This document shows positions 1-9,000 of a stretch of DNA of 12,612 nt, in pieces. Within the stretch, counting starts at the first letter, position 1, and the number at the start of each line of letters is the position of its first letter. Source of the stretch: Flammeovirgaceae bacterium UBA5008. GTDB lineage: Bacteria > Bacteroidota > Bacteroidia > Cytophagales > Cyclobacteriaceae. Position numbers and translations under genes: made by a program. The stretch covers positions 251,252 to 263,863 of the forward strand of contig DGYK01000011.1 of the NCBI GenBank assembly GCA_002398365.1, given 5' to 3'. The notes beneath the pieces were generated by a model that saw only the letters and a list, made by a program, of their open reading frames with translations, searched no databases and had not been told where the DNA came from.

Positions 1-3000
1 ATGAGTAAGAATAAAAAAATAGATATGAGGATCGTTTATGCAGGCTTTTTATTGGTAATGTTCTTTATGGTAACAATTTCTTTTGGACAGATTACTTCTG
101 CACCCAGAGTAATTCCACCTACTCCGAATGTTGCCAGTTTAGGAAAGTATGGAGATATTCCGTTTGGATTGTTTACTGGTCAACCGAACGTTTCTTTTCC
201 ACTCTATCAGATCAGCTACCCAGATTATTCGTTCCCCATTTCTTTATCATACAATTATAATGGGTTAAAAGTGGAAGAATATCCAAGCTGGGTCGGAGCA
301 GGCTGGGCTTTGCAGGCTACGGGCGTAATTACCCGTCAAACCCGTGGATTGCCGGACGAGCGAATCAATGGCTACAACGGGCAAGCGCAAAGAGGTTTGC
401 AGATTGTTTCATTCATTCAATCAGGCGCAAATAAATGGAACTCAGCATACTACTCTTTCTTGCAGGATATCAAAAACGGACGAATGGATACCGAGCCCGA
501 CATTTTTGTACTTTCTGCACCCGGATTATCAGGCAAGTTTTTCTTTGATGAAACGCAATGTAACAGCCAATTATTTGAGGGAACAATGGTCATCAAGAAT
601 GCGGTGTTGATGGCTGGAAGCAAAATTAAGGTAAGAGGCTTTTTTGACTATAATGCAGCCTATGGTGCGATCCTTGGCATGATTAAAAAATTTGAGGTGA
701 CAGACGAGCGAGGCGTTGTTTTTCTCTTTGATAAAATTGAAAAAGCGGAAGCCCTGAAATATGATATTGATAATGCAACACCAACTCTGGATGATTATGG
801 AAATGCGTGGTATTTGTCACAGATTACGACACCCAATAACAACACGATTACTTTTCAATACGGGTATCGTGTGTTAGACAATCCGGCCACTCTATATGAA
901 GAGTTGTTGATTCCGGATAATTTTAACACGGCACCCAAATATCACGTAACCTCTACGATTGAATCCATATTACAGTCCATTACTTTCCGAAATGGATCAA
1001 TCACTTTCATGCAATCATCTACGCCACGCGAAGATTGGAATTCACAAACTTGGGTCTACACCAAAAATCAGGCTACCGAGCAACCCAAGGCACTGCAAAT
1101 GATTACAGTTACAGAAGGGAATTCAACGGTGAAGCAGATCACGTTTCAGTATACTCCCAACTCTACCCGTTTGCAGCTTGCGAGTTTTCAGGAAAAGGAC
1201 GGAACTACGGCTAAACCTCCGTATGTTTTCGAGTACGAACCGGGATACATTCCCCCAATTGGTGTTCATAGCCATATCTTCCAGCAGGATCACTGGGGCT
1301 ATTATACCGGCACCAACTATCAAACCTTGCTTACGCCTTTTTTTGCAACTGGTACAACCTACGGGTCTCCACTTACCGGTATAACTGTTAATCTCTCAGG
1401 AAATCTTCGTATTCCTGTTCCTAATGCGTCCAAAGCTGGTTTGCTGAATAAGATTACCTACCCTACGGGAGGGTACACACAATTCGTTTACGAGCCCAAT
1501 GATTTCTATACAACCAGTCCGATCTGGTTTGTTCCACCTACAGAACAAACAACCTTTGGTTCGCCATCGGCTATGACAGGTTTAGGCATTGGGCAAGTAG
1601 AGGATATACAATCGTTTACACTTACCCGAAAGACATTCGGAAGATTAAATTTTACCACGCAGCTGTCCAATTGCGGAGAGGCTTCTGCCTACGTTTACCT
1701 TCGAAGGCAACCATCTCTAGACATTGTTGCTTCTGTCACTAAAACGCGTACGGGTGCAGGGCAAGAAAACACATATTCCATCGGCTCTGGAACAGGAGAG
1801 ATGCTCGTGTTGGAGGCGGGCACATATGATTTAGTAGCAGGAGCCTCCATTGAATCAACTTGCCAGGTTCCAATTACTCAACGATCCTCAGCTTCCATTA
1901 ATTTCATTGGCTATACCGGTGATAATTATGTGGCCGGAGGGTTTCGGGTTAAACAAATGAGCGACTGTTCTGGTACTGATTGTGTAACGAAGTATTTTGA
2001 CTACAAAATACCAGGTACATCTTATTCCAGTGGAATCTTAAACAATTCCCCATCATATGGACGGCAAGTAGTAATCAGAGCCAGAGGAGGTGAAAATGGT
2101 GGCGAATTATTAAATTTAAATGGCGTTTATCTCTACTCTAGTAGCATTATTCCGATTGCAACAGAAAACGGTGGGCCCATGGGATACAAGTACGTAACGG
2201 TAACCACAGACAATACGAATGGAACCATCAACGGAAAGAAAATACATAAATTTACGGCCGGTGATGACAATCCTGATCTTAGTTTCTTTAGTTATCCGGT
2301 AAGACCTCGCATTGATAACGGACACAGACGAGGCATGGAATTGATGAGTCAGGATTTTAATAATCAGGGTACTCTTTTAAGCCAAAACACCAAAATTTAT
2401 AGTCAAGTAGGTCCATATCTACGTACGATTGGATTAAGTGTGGGGCCTCTTGTTATCAATGCAGATAACGCGCAACCCAATTTTAGTTTAAATGCAATTG
2501 ATACTTGGTTAATGTGGACGGAGGTAATGGATCGGGATTATATTCCTTATGATTATTCCTCCAATATGAATCAATTATCATCAGAAACTTCTACGAATTA
2601 TGCAGGTAATGTAATTCAAAGCACACAACAAGCGCATTATTATGATAATCCAATACATCATTTGGTTACCCGTTCGGAGATGACAAACAGTGATGGAAAG
2701 GTAATGCTTACGAAATTATCCTATGCCGATGATGTCACTTCGTTAACCGGTTACACGCCTTCCGAAATCCAAGGAATTCAATCTATGAAGAATCGGATAG
2801 CACCTATCGAAAAGCAAACATACCGAGACGGTCAACTACTTTCTACTATACGTAACTATTATAATGGTGCCAATCTGACAAAATCAGCACAAGCAATTGG
2901 GTCAGCGAATATGGAGGATATTTTTACGGTTGATTCGTACGATGTGTACGGTAACATACTCCAATACCACACCGATAAGGAAACGGTATCCTATCTCTAT

Positions 3001-3489
3001 GGCTACAATAATACGGAGGTCATAGCAGAAGTGAAAAATGCGACCCTCGCGGAGGTATTTCATACATCTTTTGAAGCAGGTGAAGAGGGAGGAAATGTTT
3101 ACGATGATGGGAAGACAGGAACCCGAAGCAGATCCAACGGATATAACCGATCCATGACCGGACTAGTAGCGGGCAGAAAATATTTATTAACCTATTGGAG
3201 GAAGGTAGGTGCAACTTGGGAATTTCAATCCACAATTACGGTTTGTCCTTCCAATCAGCAAATCGATATTGCGATACCGTCATTATATCCAGTCGATGAA
3301 ATTCGGTTCGCTCCTGTGGATGCCTTCATGACCACGTATACCTATAAACAAGGCGTAGGTGTTTCAACTGTCAATGATCCAAATAACAAAGTTACTTATT
3401 ATGAGTATGATGATATGAACTTTCTGAAACTTATCCGAGATGATCAAGGGCAAATTCTCAAAACATTTAAATACAACTACAAGCAGTAA
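1..3489 (+). CDS. Secreted RHS/YD-repeat-type surface protein (1162 aa)
   Basis: This is a large exported protein of the Bacteroidetes RHS-like class that usually sits just upstream of DUF6443/RHS toxins. Seen: a hydrophobic signal segment at residues 10-28 with likely cleavage SFG|Q30. An N-terminal beta-rich region follows (VGAGWAL near residue 98), then the family hallmark 'NKITYPTGGYTQFVYE' near residues 484-500. A Cys-containing beta-sandwich stretch lies around 545-640, and a 'GGFRVKQM..C' segment around 647. YD-like strips follow late in the protein (VSYLYGYNN near 996). A module at about 1018-1115 (TSFE...G) resembles a jelly-roll carbohydrate-binding fold and interrupts the last YD strip, which resumes as YTYKQGVG...YYEYDDMNF. 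The ending 'KTFKYNYKQ' is the usual natural end of this class, so the gene is probably complete. The start is the first base of the window; Met9 (base 25) would give a more compact signal peptide and is an alternative. The role is inferred: a partner or scaffold of the downstream RHS toxin. Confidence 0.85.
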   Translation: MSKNKKIDMRIVYAGFLLVMFFMVTISFGQITSAPRVIPPTPNVASLGKYGDIPFGLFTGQPNVSFPLYQISYPDYSFPISLSYNYNGLKVEEYPSWVGAGWALQATGVITRQTRGLPDERINGYNGQAQRGLQIVSFIQSGANKWNSAYYSFLQDIKNGRMDTEPDIFVLSAPGLSGKFFFDETQCNSQLFEGTMVIKNAVLMAGSKIKVRGFFDYNAAYGAILGMIKKFEVTDERGVVFLFDKIEKAEALKYDIDNATPTLDDYGNAWYLSQITTPNNNTITFQYGYRVLDNPATLYEELLIPDNFNTAPKYHVTSTIESILQSITFRNGSITFMQSSTPREDWNSQTWVYTKNQATEQPKALQMITVTEGNSTVKQITFQYTPNSTRLQLASFQEKDGTTAKPPYVFEYEPGYIPPIGVHSHIFQQDHWGYYTGTNYQTLLTPFFATGTTYGSPLTGITVNLSGNLRIPVPNASKAGLLNKITYPTGGYTQFVYEPNDFYTTSPIWFVPPTEQTTFGSPSAMTGLGIGQVEDIQSFTLTRKTFGRLNFTTQLSNCGEASAYVYLRRQPSLDIVASVTKTRTGAGQENTYSIGSGTGEMLVLEAGTYDLVAGASIESTCQVPITQRSSASINFIGYTGDNYVAGGFRVKQMSDCSGTDCVTKYFDYKIPGTSYSSGILNNSPSYGRQVVIRARGGENGGELLNLNGVYLYSSSIIPIATENGGPMGYKYVTVTTDNTNGTINGKKIHKFTAGDDNPDLSFFSYPVRPRIDNGHRRGMELMSQDFNNQGTLLSQNTKIYSQVGPYLRTIGLSVGPLVINADNAQPNFSLNAIDTWLMWTEVMDRDYIPYDYSSNMNQLSSETSTNYAGNVIQSTQQAHYYDNPIHHLVTRSEMTNSDGKVMLTKLSYADDVTSLTGYTPSEIQGIQSMKNRIAPIEKQTYRDGQLLSTIRNYYNGANLTKSAQAIGSANMEDIFTVDSYDVYGNILQYHTDKETVSYLYGYNNTEVIAEVKNATLAEVFHTSFEAGEEGGNVYDDGKTGTRSRSNGYNRSMTGLVAGRKYLLTYWRKVGATWEFQSTITVCPSNQQIDIAIPSLYPVDEIRFAPVDAFMTTYTYKQGVGVSTVNDPNNKVTYYEYDDMNFLKLIRDDQGQILKTFKYNYKQ

Positions 3490-3494
3490 TACTT

Positions 3495-3905
3495 ATGAAA
3501 TACTTTTTTGCTTTGAGTTTTCTTTTAATCACCCAACAGATGTTGGCGCAGGATATCACTACCGTTCCGCTTCGCTGGCAAGTGGATGAAATGACTGATT
3601 TGAAAACGAATGAAACATTTGCCTATCAATGCACTTTTCAATCAAATGGATCACAACCTATCCAATGGTCTCAAAAAGGGGGTACTGTCACGAGTGTATT
3701 GACGGTTGCAAACTCCTCCGGATTATGGAATAATGTAGCATCCTTGGGAGGATATACATTTCAGATTACCAAAGATAACCTGACCGGCACGGCCTTGTTT
3801 GAACGTACAGCGGCAGGTGTATTTATTACCATTGATTTATCCTCCGGCAATCCGCAGGCCATGCGCGCCCGATTTCGAGTTACAACCATTACTCCCGTAG
3901 ATTAA
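3495..3905 (+). CDS. Small secreted protein of unknown function (136 aa)
   Basis: A short exported protein lies between the two RHS-type genes, 5 nt after the first and 4 nt before the next, so it is almost certainly co-transcribed. Seen: a signal peptide (residues 1-18) with probable cleavage MLA|Q19. The mature part is about 118 residues, with alternating hydrophobic and polar residues typical of a beta-rich fold. Examples are 'VPLRWQVDEMTD', 'FQSNGSQPIQWSQKGG', 'GGYTFQITKDNL' and a C-terminal 'MRARFRVTTITP'. The mature part has one cysteine (Cys46), so no internal disulfide is possible. I do not recognise a named family. Similar small genes next to DUF6443/RHS genes in other Bacteroidetes are my recollection rather than a checked result. 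The position suggests an accessory protein for folding, anchoring or export of the neighbouring RHS proteins; this is inference only. Confidence 0.8.
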   Translation: MKYFFALSFLLITQQMLAQDITTVPLRWQVDEMTDLKTNETFAYQCTFQSNGSQPIQWSQKGGTVTSVLTVANSSGLWNNVASLGGYTFQITKDNLTGTALFERTAAGVFITIDLSSGNPQAMRARFRVTTITPVD

Positions 3906-3909
3906 TTTT

Positions 3910-5985
3910 ATGAGAAAGCATTTTATTCTTTTTATTCTATTCGTTCTGTTGAGTCAGTTCTCCGCCTCGCGAACTTTTGCGCAGACCATCACTGGACCCA
4001 CCTCACTATTTGCCGGCTCTACAGGTAGTTTTACGCTGTATGATGATGTTGTGCTCACCAACCCTAATTGGGCTGTTGATAATGGCGTGCTGCTGAGTGA
4101 AACACACTCGGGATTAAACCACTCTGCCTCCATTCGGTTTGATTGTCCGGGAACAAGCACCGTTACGCTGCGCGATGGATCAACTGTTCTTTATACATTG
4201 CCATTGGTAACTGTTAACTGCCGATCGGTTACTACTCCCTCTACCACTTTTACCTACGTTACCGGTTGTGGTACAGGCTCCATCACCCGAAATACTTCTC
4301 CGACCGGAGATACCTGGTATTGGCAAACAGACCCGAATGGAACCAGCACCAGTCTGGGTTCCGGAGCTACCTTGAATATTACTTCGAGTGGAACCTACTA
4401 CTTACGCGCACTTAAAAACGCGACTGTTCCCTGTTGCTGGAGCCCGACCAGTCTGGCCACCATCTTTGTAGATATTGCACCTCCGACAGTCACGGCCAGT
4501 GCGCAAACGATTTGTTCAGGTCAATCTACATCAATTGCTATCACAGGAACAGCCGGTGCTACGTTTGCGTGGACGGTGACGCCAACGAATGTGAGTGGCG
4601 CCACTGCGGGTAGCGGCACAAGCATAAGCCAGGTACTCACTGCTACTTCCAACACAACAGGTACGGCTGTATATCAAATTACCCCCACGAAAGGAAGTTG
4701 CAACGGCACACCATTGAATGTAACTGCCACCGTGAAACCTGTACCAACTGGCTCGGTATCACCTTCCAGTTCATCTATTTTCTCAGGAAACGCTACTTCT
4801 ATTCTTATTTCGAATCCAAACAATATAAGTGGAACAACCTTTTCATGGACCACCACCAACTCGGGTGTCAGTGGTGCTTCCAATGGTTCGGGTAGTTCCA
4901 TCGCACAAACCCTGAACGGGGCGGGTACCGCAACGTATACGATAACTCCATCAGCGAATGGCTGTAATGGGCAAACTGTAACTAGTAATGTTACCGTCAA
5001 TGCCTCACCAACCATTACTGCTTCTCAACCACGAATTGTAATGGAACCCGTGACATTAACGGGCAGCAATGGGTTTACAACCTATTCCTGGAAGAACGCG
5101 AGTAATTTGGAAGTCGCCACTACCGCTACTTACAACACGATGGTGGCAGGTTTATACACACTGACGGTAACCAAAACCGGTGTTAGTGGTACTTCATCAG
5201 CTTCATACAATCTACTGGGGCAATTGGATGGAATTAACATGAATTACATTGTCAGCAACTCCATTTTGGCACCTGTTACAAATGAGGCTTTGATAAACGA
5301 TTTGCCCATTGAAAAACGAAATCAAACCATTCAATATTTTGATGAATTGGATAGACCGATTCAAACAGTAACCACCAAAGGATCACCCACAAAATCGGAT
5401 GTTGTGCAGCCTGTGGTCTATGATCCGTATGGTCGTGAATTAAGAAAATACTTACCCGTAACAACTGGCAACGATGGAGTTTATAAATCCAATTTGTTGG
5501 ATGGAAGTGGGAACTATACAGTCACCACTTATTCCAATCCAAACAGCAAAATTGCCATCGATACGAAACCCTATAGCGAGACCGTGCCGGAGCCATCGCC
5601 TTTAAATCGTGTGTTGAAACAAGGTGCACCGGGTGCTACTTGGCAGCCCAACAACGACCCTTATTCCACTGCAGATTATACCGTGAAGAAACGATATGAT
5701 TTAAACGGAGCTAATGAAGTGTTGCAGCTCTCTTACAACACGAGTACGGGTGTAATTAGTGGTGCGAACCTCTATTTTGCCGAAGGACAACTGAAGGCTA
5801 ATCGGACTTTTGATGAACACAACAATGAGGTGATAGAATATGTGGATAAAGAAGGACGCACACTCTGTAAAAAAGTAAAGGCAGATGCTGTACAATATGC
5901 GACTACATACTATATCTATGATAATTGGGGTAATCTGGTGTTAGTATTGCCTCCGGAAGGAGTGAAGGCATTATTGGCAAATTAA
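3910..5985 (+). CDS. Secreted PKD/Ig-like plus DUF6443-type protein, N-terminal half of a split RHS protein (691 aa)
   Basis: Seen: a signal peptide with cleavage FA|Q25. A Ser/Thr/Gly-rich beta region follows, with an Ig-like module near residues 100-190 containing several cysteines. Two tandem PKD-like modules come next, about 191-275 and 276-362, each with an 'F.W' strand and a late Cys (GSCNG, NGCNG). A shorter Ig-like domain spans about 363-436. From residue 438 the sequence is a DUF6443-type domain: 'MNYIVSNSILAPVTNEA', 'IQYFDELDRPIQTVTTKGSP', 'VVYDPYGRELRKYLPV'. YD-like strips lead to 'YIYDNWGNLVLVLPPEGVKA'. In the family this domain continues directly into an RHS strip beginning F.Y.YD.RNRM..KKVPGA. 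Here the protein stops five residues later (ALLAN), and that continuation lies in the next gene. It is therefore either a functional N-terminal subunit or a truncated relic; the frame is intact and the signal peptide good, which favours function. No terminator separates it from its neighbours. Confidence 0.85.
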   Translation: MRKHFILFILFVLLSQFSASRTFAQTITGPTSLFAGSTGSFTLYDDVVLTNPNWAVDNGVLLSETHSGLNHSASIRFDCPGTSTVTLRDGSTVLYTLPLVTVNCRSVTTPSTTFTYVTGCGTGSITRNTSPTGDTWYWQTDPNGTSTSLGSGATLNITSSGTYYLRALKNATVPCCWSPTSLATIFVDIAPPTVTASAQTICSGQSTSIAITGTAGATFAWTVTPTNVSGATAGSGTSISQVLTATSNTTGTAVYQITPTKGSCNGTPLNVTATVKPVPTGSVSPSSSSIFSGNATSILISNPNNISGTTFSWTTTNSGVSGASNGSGSSIAQTLNGAGTATYTITPSANGCNGQTVTSNVTVNASPTITASQPRIVMEPVTLTGSNGFTTYSWKNASNLEVATTATYNTMVAGLYTLTVTKTGVSGTSSASYNLLGQLDGINMNYIVSNSILAPVTNEALINDLPIEKRNQTIQYFDELDRPIQTVTTKGSPTKSDVVQPVVYDPYGRELRKYLPVTTGNDGVYKSNLLDGSGNYTVTTYSNPNSKIAIDTKPYSETVPEPSPLNRVLKQGAPGATWQPNNDPYSTADYTVKKRYDLNGANEVLQLSYNTSTGVISGANLYFAEGQLKANRTFDEHNNEVIEYVDKEGRTLCKKVKADAVQYATTYYIYDNWGNLVLVLPPEGVKALLAN

Positions 5986-6034
5986 CGATTGATTAAAAGA
6001 TACTATAATAAGTAAACTAACAGAACTATTCGTG
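5986..6034 (+). other. 49-nt spacer between the two halves of the split RHS protein
   Basis: This is the only gap larger than 5 nt in the operon. It is AT-rich and contains no hairpin that would act as a terminator, so read-through from the upstream gene is expected. There is no Bacteroidetes-type TAnnTTTG element. The first bases after the stop codon align codon by codon with the point in the next gene where the RHS sequence resumes (see findings), so part of it may be a remnant of the ancestral coding sequence. Confidence 0.5.
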
Positions 6035-9000
6035 ATGAAGCAGTTTATAAAACTAATCATAATCCTCTTATTGGGATTTGGTTCTTATCAAAGTTTAGCA
6101 CAGTGTGGTGCAGCACCTACACCTATTCCTGCCAGTCGCTGTGGGAAGGGCACACTTTCGCTTTCCGCAACCAGTGCCACCACTGGCAGTTTTTATTGGT
6201 ACGCGTCTGCCACTGGTGGAAGCGCCATCTACGTGAGTTCAGGTACAAGTAGCACTTATACCACACCCATGATCGTTACTGCTACAAATTATTACGTAAC
6301 TTTTCATAACGGTACTTGCGAAAGTTCTCCACGAACTGAAGTCACAGCAAACGTATTTACGCCACCCTCTTCGCCTACCATAGTGGCTGGCAGCCGTTGT
6401 GGTACTGGAGTTGTAAACCTTACAGCCAACAGTACTGTTGCTGGTATCTTCAACTGGTATAGCACTTCCGTAGGTGGGAGTTCGCTACAAACTAGTGCCG
6501 GTGGTCTTACTACCAATGCATTCACTACTCCCTCTATCCCTTCTACTACCACTTATTATGTCACTATTTCTACGAATGGTTGTGAAAGCACTCTACGTAC
6601 ACCTGTGACTGCAACAGTGAATGCCGTGCCAGAAAGTCCCACGGTGGTGCCTTCTGCACGATGCGGTACAGGTACGGTAATATTGACTGCAAATAGTACA
6701 ACTGCCGGAATTTTCAAATGGTATTCCGCTACATCAGGTGGCACTCTTCTGCAAACAAGCGCTTCCGGACTCACAACGAATAATTACACAACTCCTTCCA
6801 TCAGTACATCTACTACTTATTATGTGACTATTACCAGCAGCAGTAATTGCGAGAACACCGTTCGCACACCCGTGACTGCTACAATCAATTCCTTCCCGAC
6901 TGCACCGACTGTAACTGCCGGCTCAACATGTGGGCCTGGAACTGTAATTGTCGCTGCCAATAGCGCGACTGCTGGAACATTTAAATGGTACAGCGCTTCG
7001 ACCGGAGGAACCTTATTACAAACCAGTGCAGGTGGATTGACAACGAATAATTTTACAACCCCTTCGCTCAGTGCCACCACAACATATTATGTTTCATTTA
7101 CTAACAGTGCCAATTGCGAAAGTACTACCCGCACGGCAGTGACTGCTACGGTGAATGCAAATTCTCCTGCTACAGCACCCAGTGTAACCAACAATAGTCG
7201 GTGTGGTGTCGGAACGGTTGTGCTAACAGCTACCAGTGCAACAGCAGGAACTTTCCGGTGGTATAATGCATTAGTAGGTGGTACCTTATTACAAACCAGC
7301 ACATCTGCTACCAGTAACACCTATACGACCCCTTCCTTAAGCAGCACCACTACCTATTATGTTAGTTTTAATAACGGTACTTGCGAGAGCACGCCTCGGG
7401 TAGCTGTAACGGCAACTATTTTTGTGCCGGTGCCCGCACCTGCCGCCCGCTGCGGAACTGGCACAGTAACACTTTCAGCCACCAGCGCAAGTGCGGGTAC
7501 CTTCAGATGGTATTCAGCCTTAACGGGGGGTACACTCCTGCGCACAAGCGCGGCCGGATTAACAACAGACAGTTATACAACACCTTCGATCGCAGCTACA
7601 ACTACCTATTATGTCACCTTTCACAATGGTACGTGCGAGAGTTCACCTCGGACAGCTATTGCAGCGACCGTAAATGCCATTCCTGCTGCCCCTACCGTAG
7701 TGGCAGGTTCACGATGTGGAGCAGGCACGGTATCGTTAACCGCCAATAGTGCCACGGCAGGTACTTTTAAATGGTATACTGCTTCAACAGGCGGCACGTT
7801 ATTGCAAACAAGCGCGGCTGCACTGACTACGAATGGATATACAACCCCCTCACTCGCAGCCACCACTACATATTACGTAACCATTACCAATAGCAGTAAT
7901 TGTGAGAGTGCTACTCGCACGCCAGTGACTGCGACCGTGAACCCGGCTCCTGTGGTATATGAGGTAACAGGCGGTGGCATGTACACATCCACGGTGCCAG
8001 CCAGCGTTGGATTGAGCGGCTCGGTGACGGGCACCAGCTACCAATTACAACTGAATGGCGTGAATAGTGGAACGGCAGTAGCCGGAACAGGCAATACACT
8101 TTCGTGGAGCACCAGCACAGAAGGAACTTACAGTGTACAAGCCACGCTGGGCAGTTGCACCGCGGTGATGAACGGCAGTGCGAAAGTGCAGAACCAGCAA
8201 AATTTTCTATTGAGTGAGTTTGCCTTCATCTACAAGTACGATGAACAGAACCGCATGAGCCATAAGAAGGTGCCGGGGGCGGACTGGATGTATATGGTGT
8301 ACGATAAGAGAGATCGCCTCGTGATGACGCAGGATGGCAACCAAAGAAGCCAGAACCAATGGACCTTTACCAAATACGATGTGATGAACCGCCCGGTAAT
8401 GACCGGCATCTATTCTACCGGAAGCAACGCGTATGATCAGGCCACCATGCAAGGGCTGGTCAATAGTTATTATGAATCACTGAGTACGAATAACGGAAGC
8501 TGGTATGAGACATTCAGTAGTACGGGACCTGTGCATGGTTATAGCAATGTAAGCTATCCACTGGTAAGTGATGTCAATCAATACCTCACGGTAACGTATT
8601 ATGATGACTACAGCTTTAAAGCATTATACAGCAACGATCCGGCTAACGATTACCGAACCGGTCAGTTGAGTGCACAAACAACAGCGACAGGAACCTACTC
8701 ACAGGCTACGTGGAATCAACAAGTAAAAGGCCAAGTGACTGCCTCGAAGACGAAGGTATTGGGCAGTTCACCGACCACCTTCTTATTAAGCGTAGTGTAT
8801 TATGATGACAAGTACCGCACCATCCAAACAATAGCCGACAATCACAAAGGCGGCAAAGACTGCAGTACCAGCATTTATGATTTTTCAGGTAAGGTACTGG
8901 CAACTAAAACCGTTCATGGCCTTCCATCGGTGGCAGACAAAATAACAGCCCGCACATTTGATTATGACCACGCGGGGCGCTTATTAAAAACATGGCACAG

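Noticed and set aside
344..1384. Short open frames on both strands inside gene 1
   Set aside because: They overlap a strongly supported long coding region and show no domain or signal peptide.
5989..6009. E. coli-like promoter (TTGATT ... TATAAT) before gene 4
   Set aside because: The spacing is only 9 bases, and Bacteroidetes primary sigma factors use a different consensus. A co-transcribed operon is simpler.
6032..6034. GTG start for gene 4
   Set aside because: An ATG follows immediately in frame and gives the same signal peptide; ATG is the more likely start.
5975..6040. A single frameshift or sequencing error explaining the split RHS protein
   Set aside because: The continuation does not occur in another frame near the stop. 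It lies about 2.2 kb downstream behind a complete signal peptide and Ig array, so one indel cannot restore a normal gene.
6098..6106. Lipoprotein lipobox at LAQC in gene 4
   Set aside because: Gln at -1 does not fit a lipobox, which needs Gly/Ala/Ser. Signal peptidase I cleavage before Gln matches the other three proteins.
6304..8099. A ladder of reverse-strand open frames across the Ig-repeat array
   Set aside because: They recur at the repeat period in the same antisense phase, because Thr/Ser/Gly/Ala-rich coding gives few antisense stops. They have no independent starts or conserved protein features.
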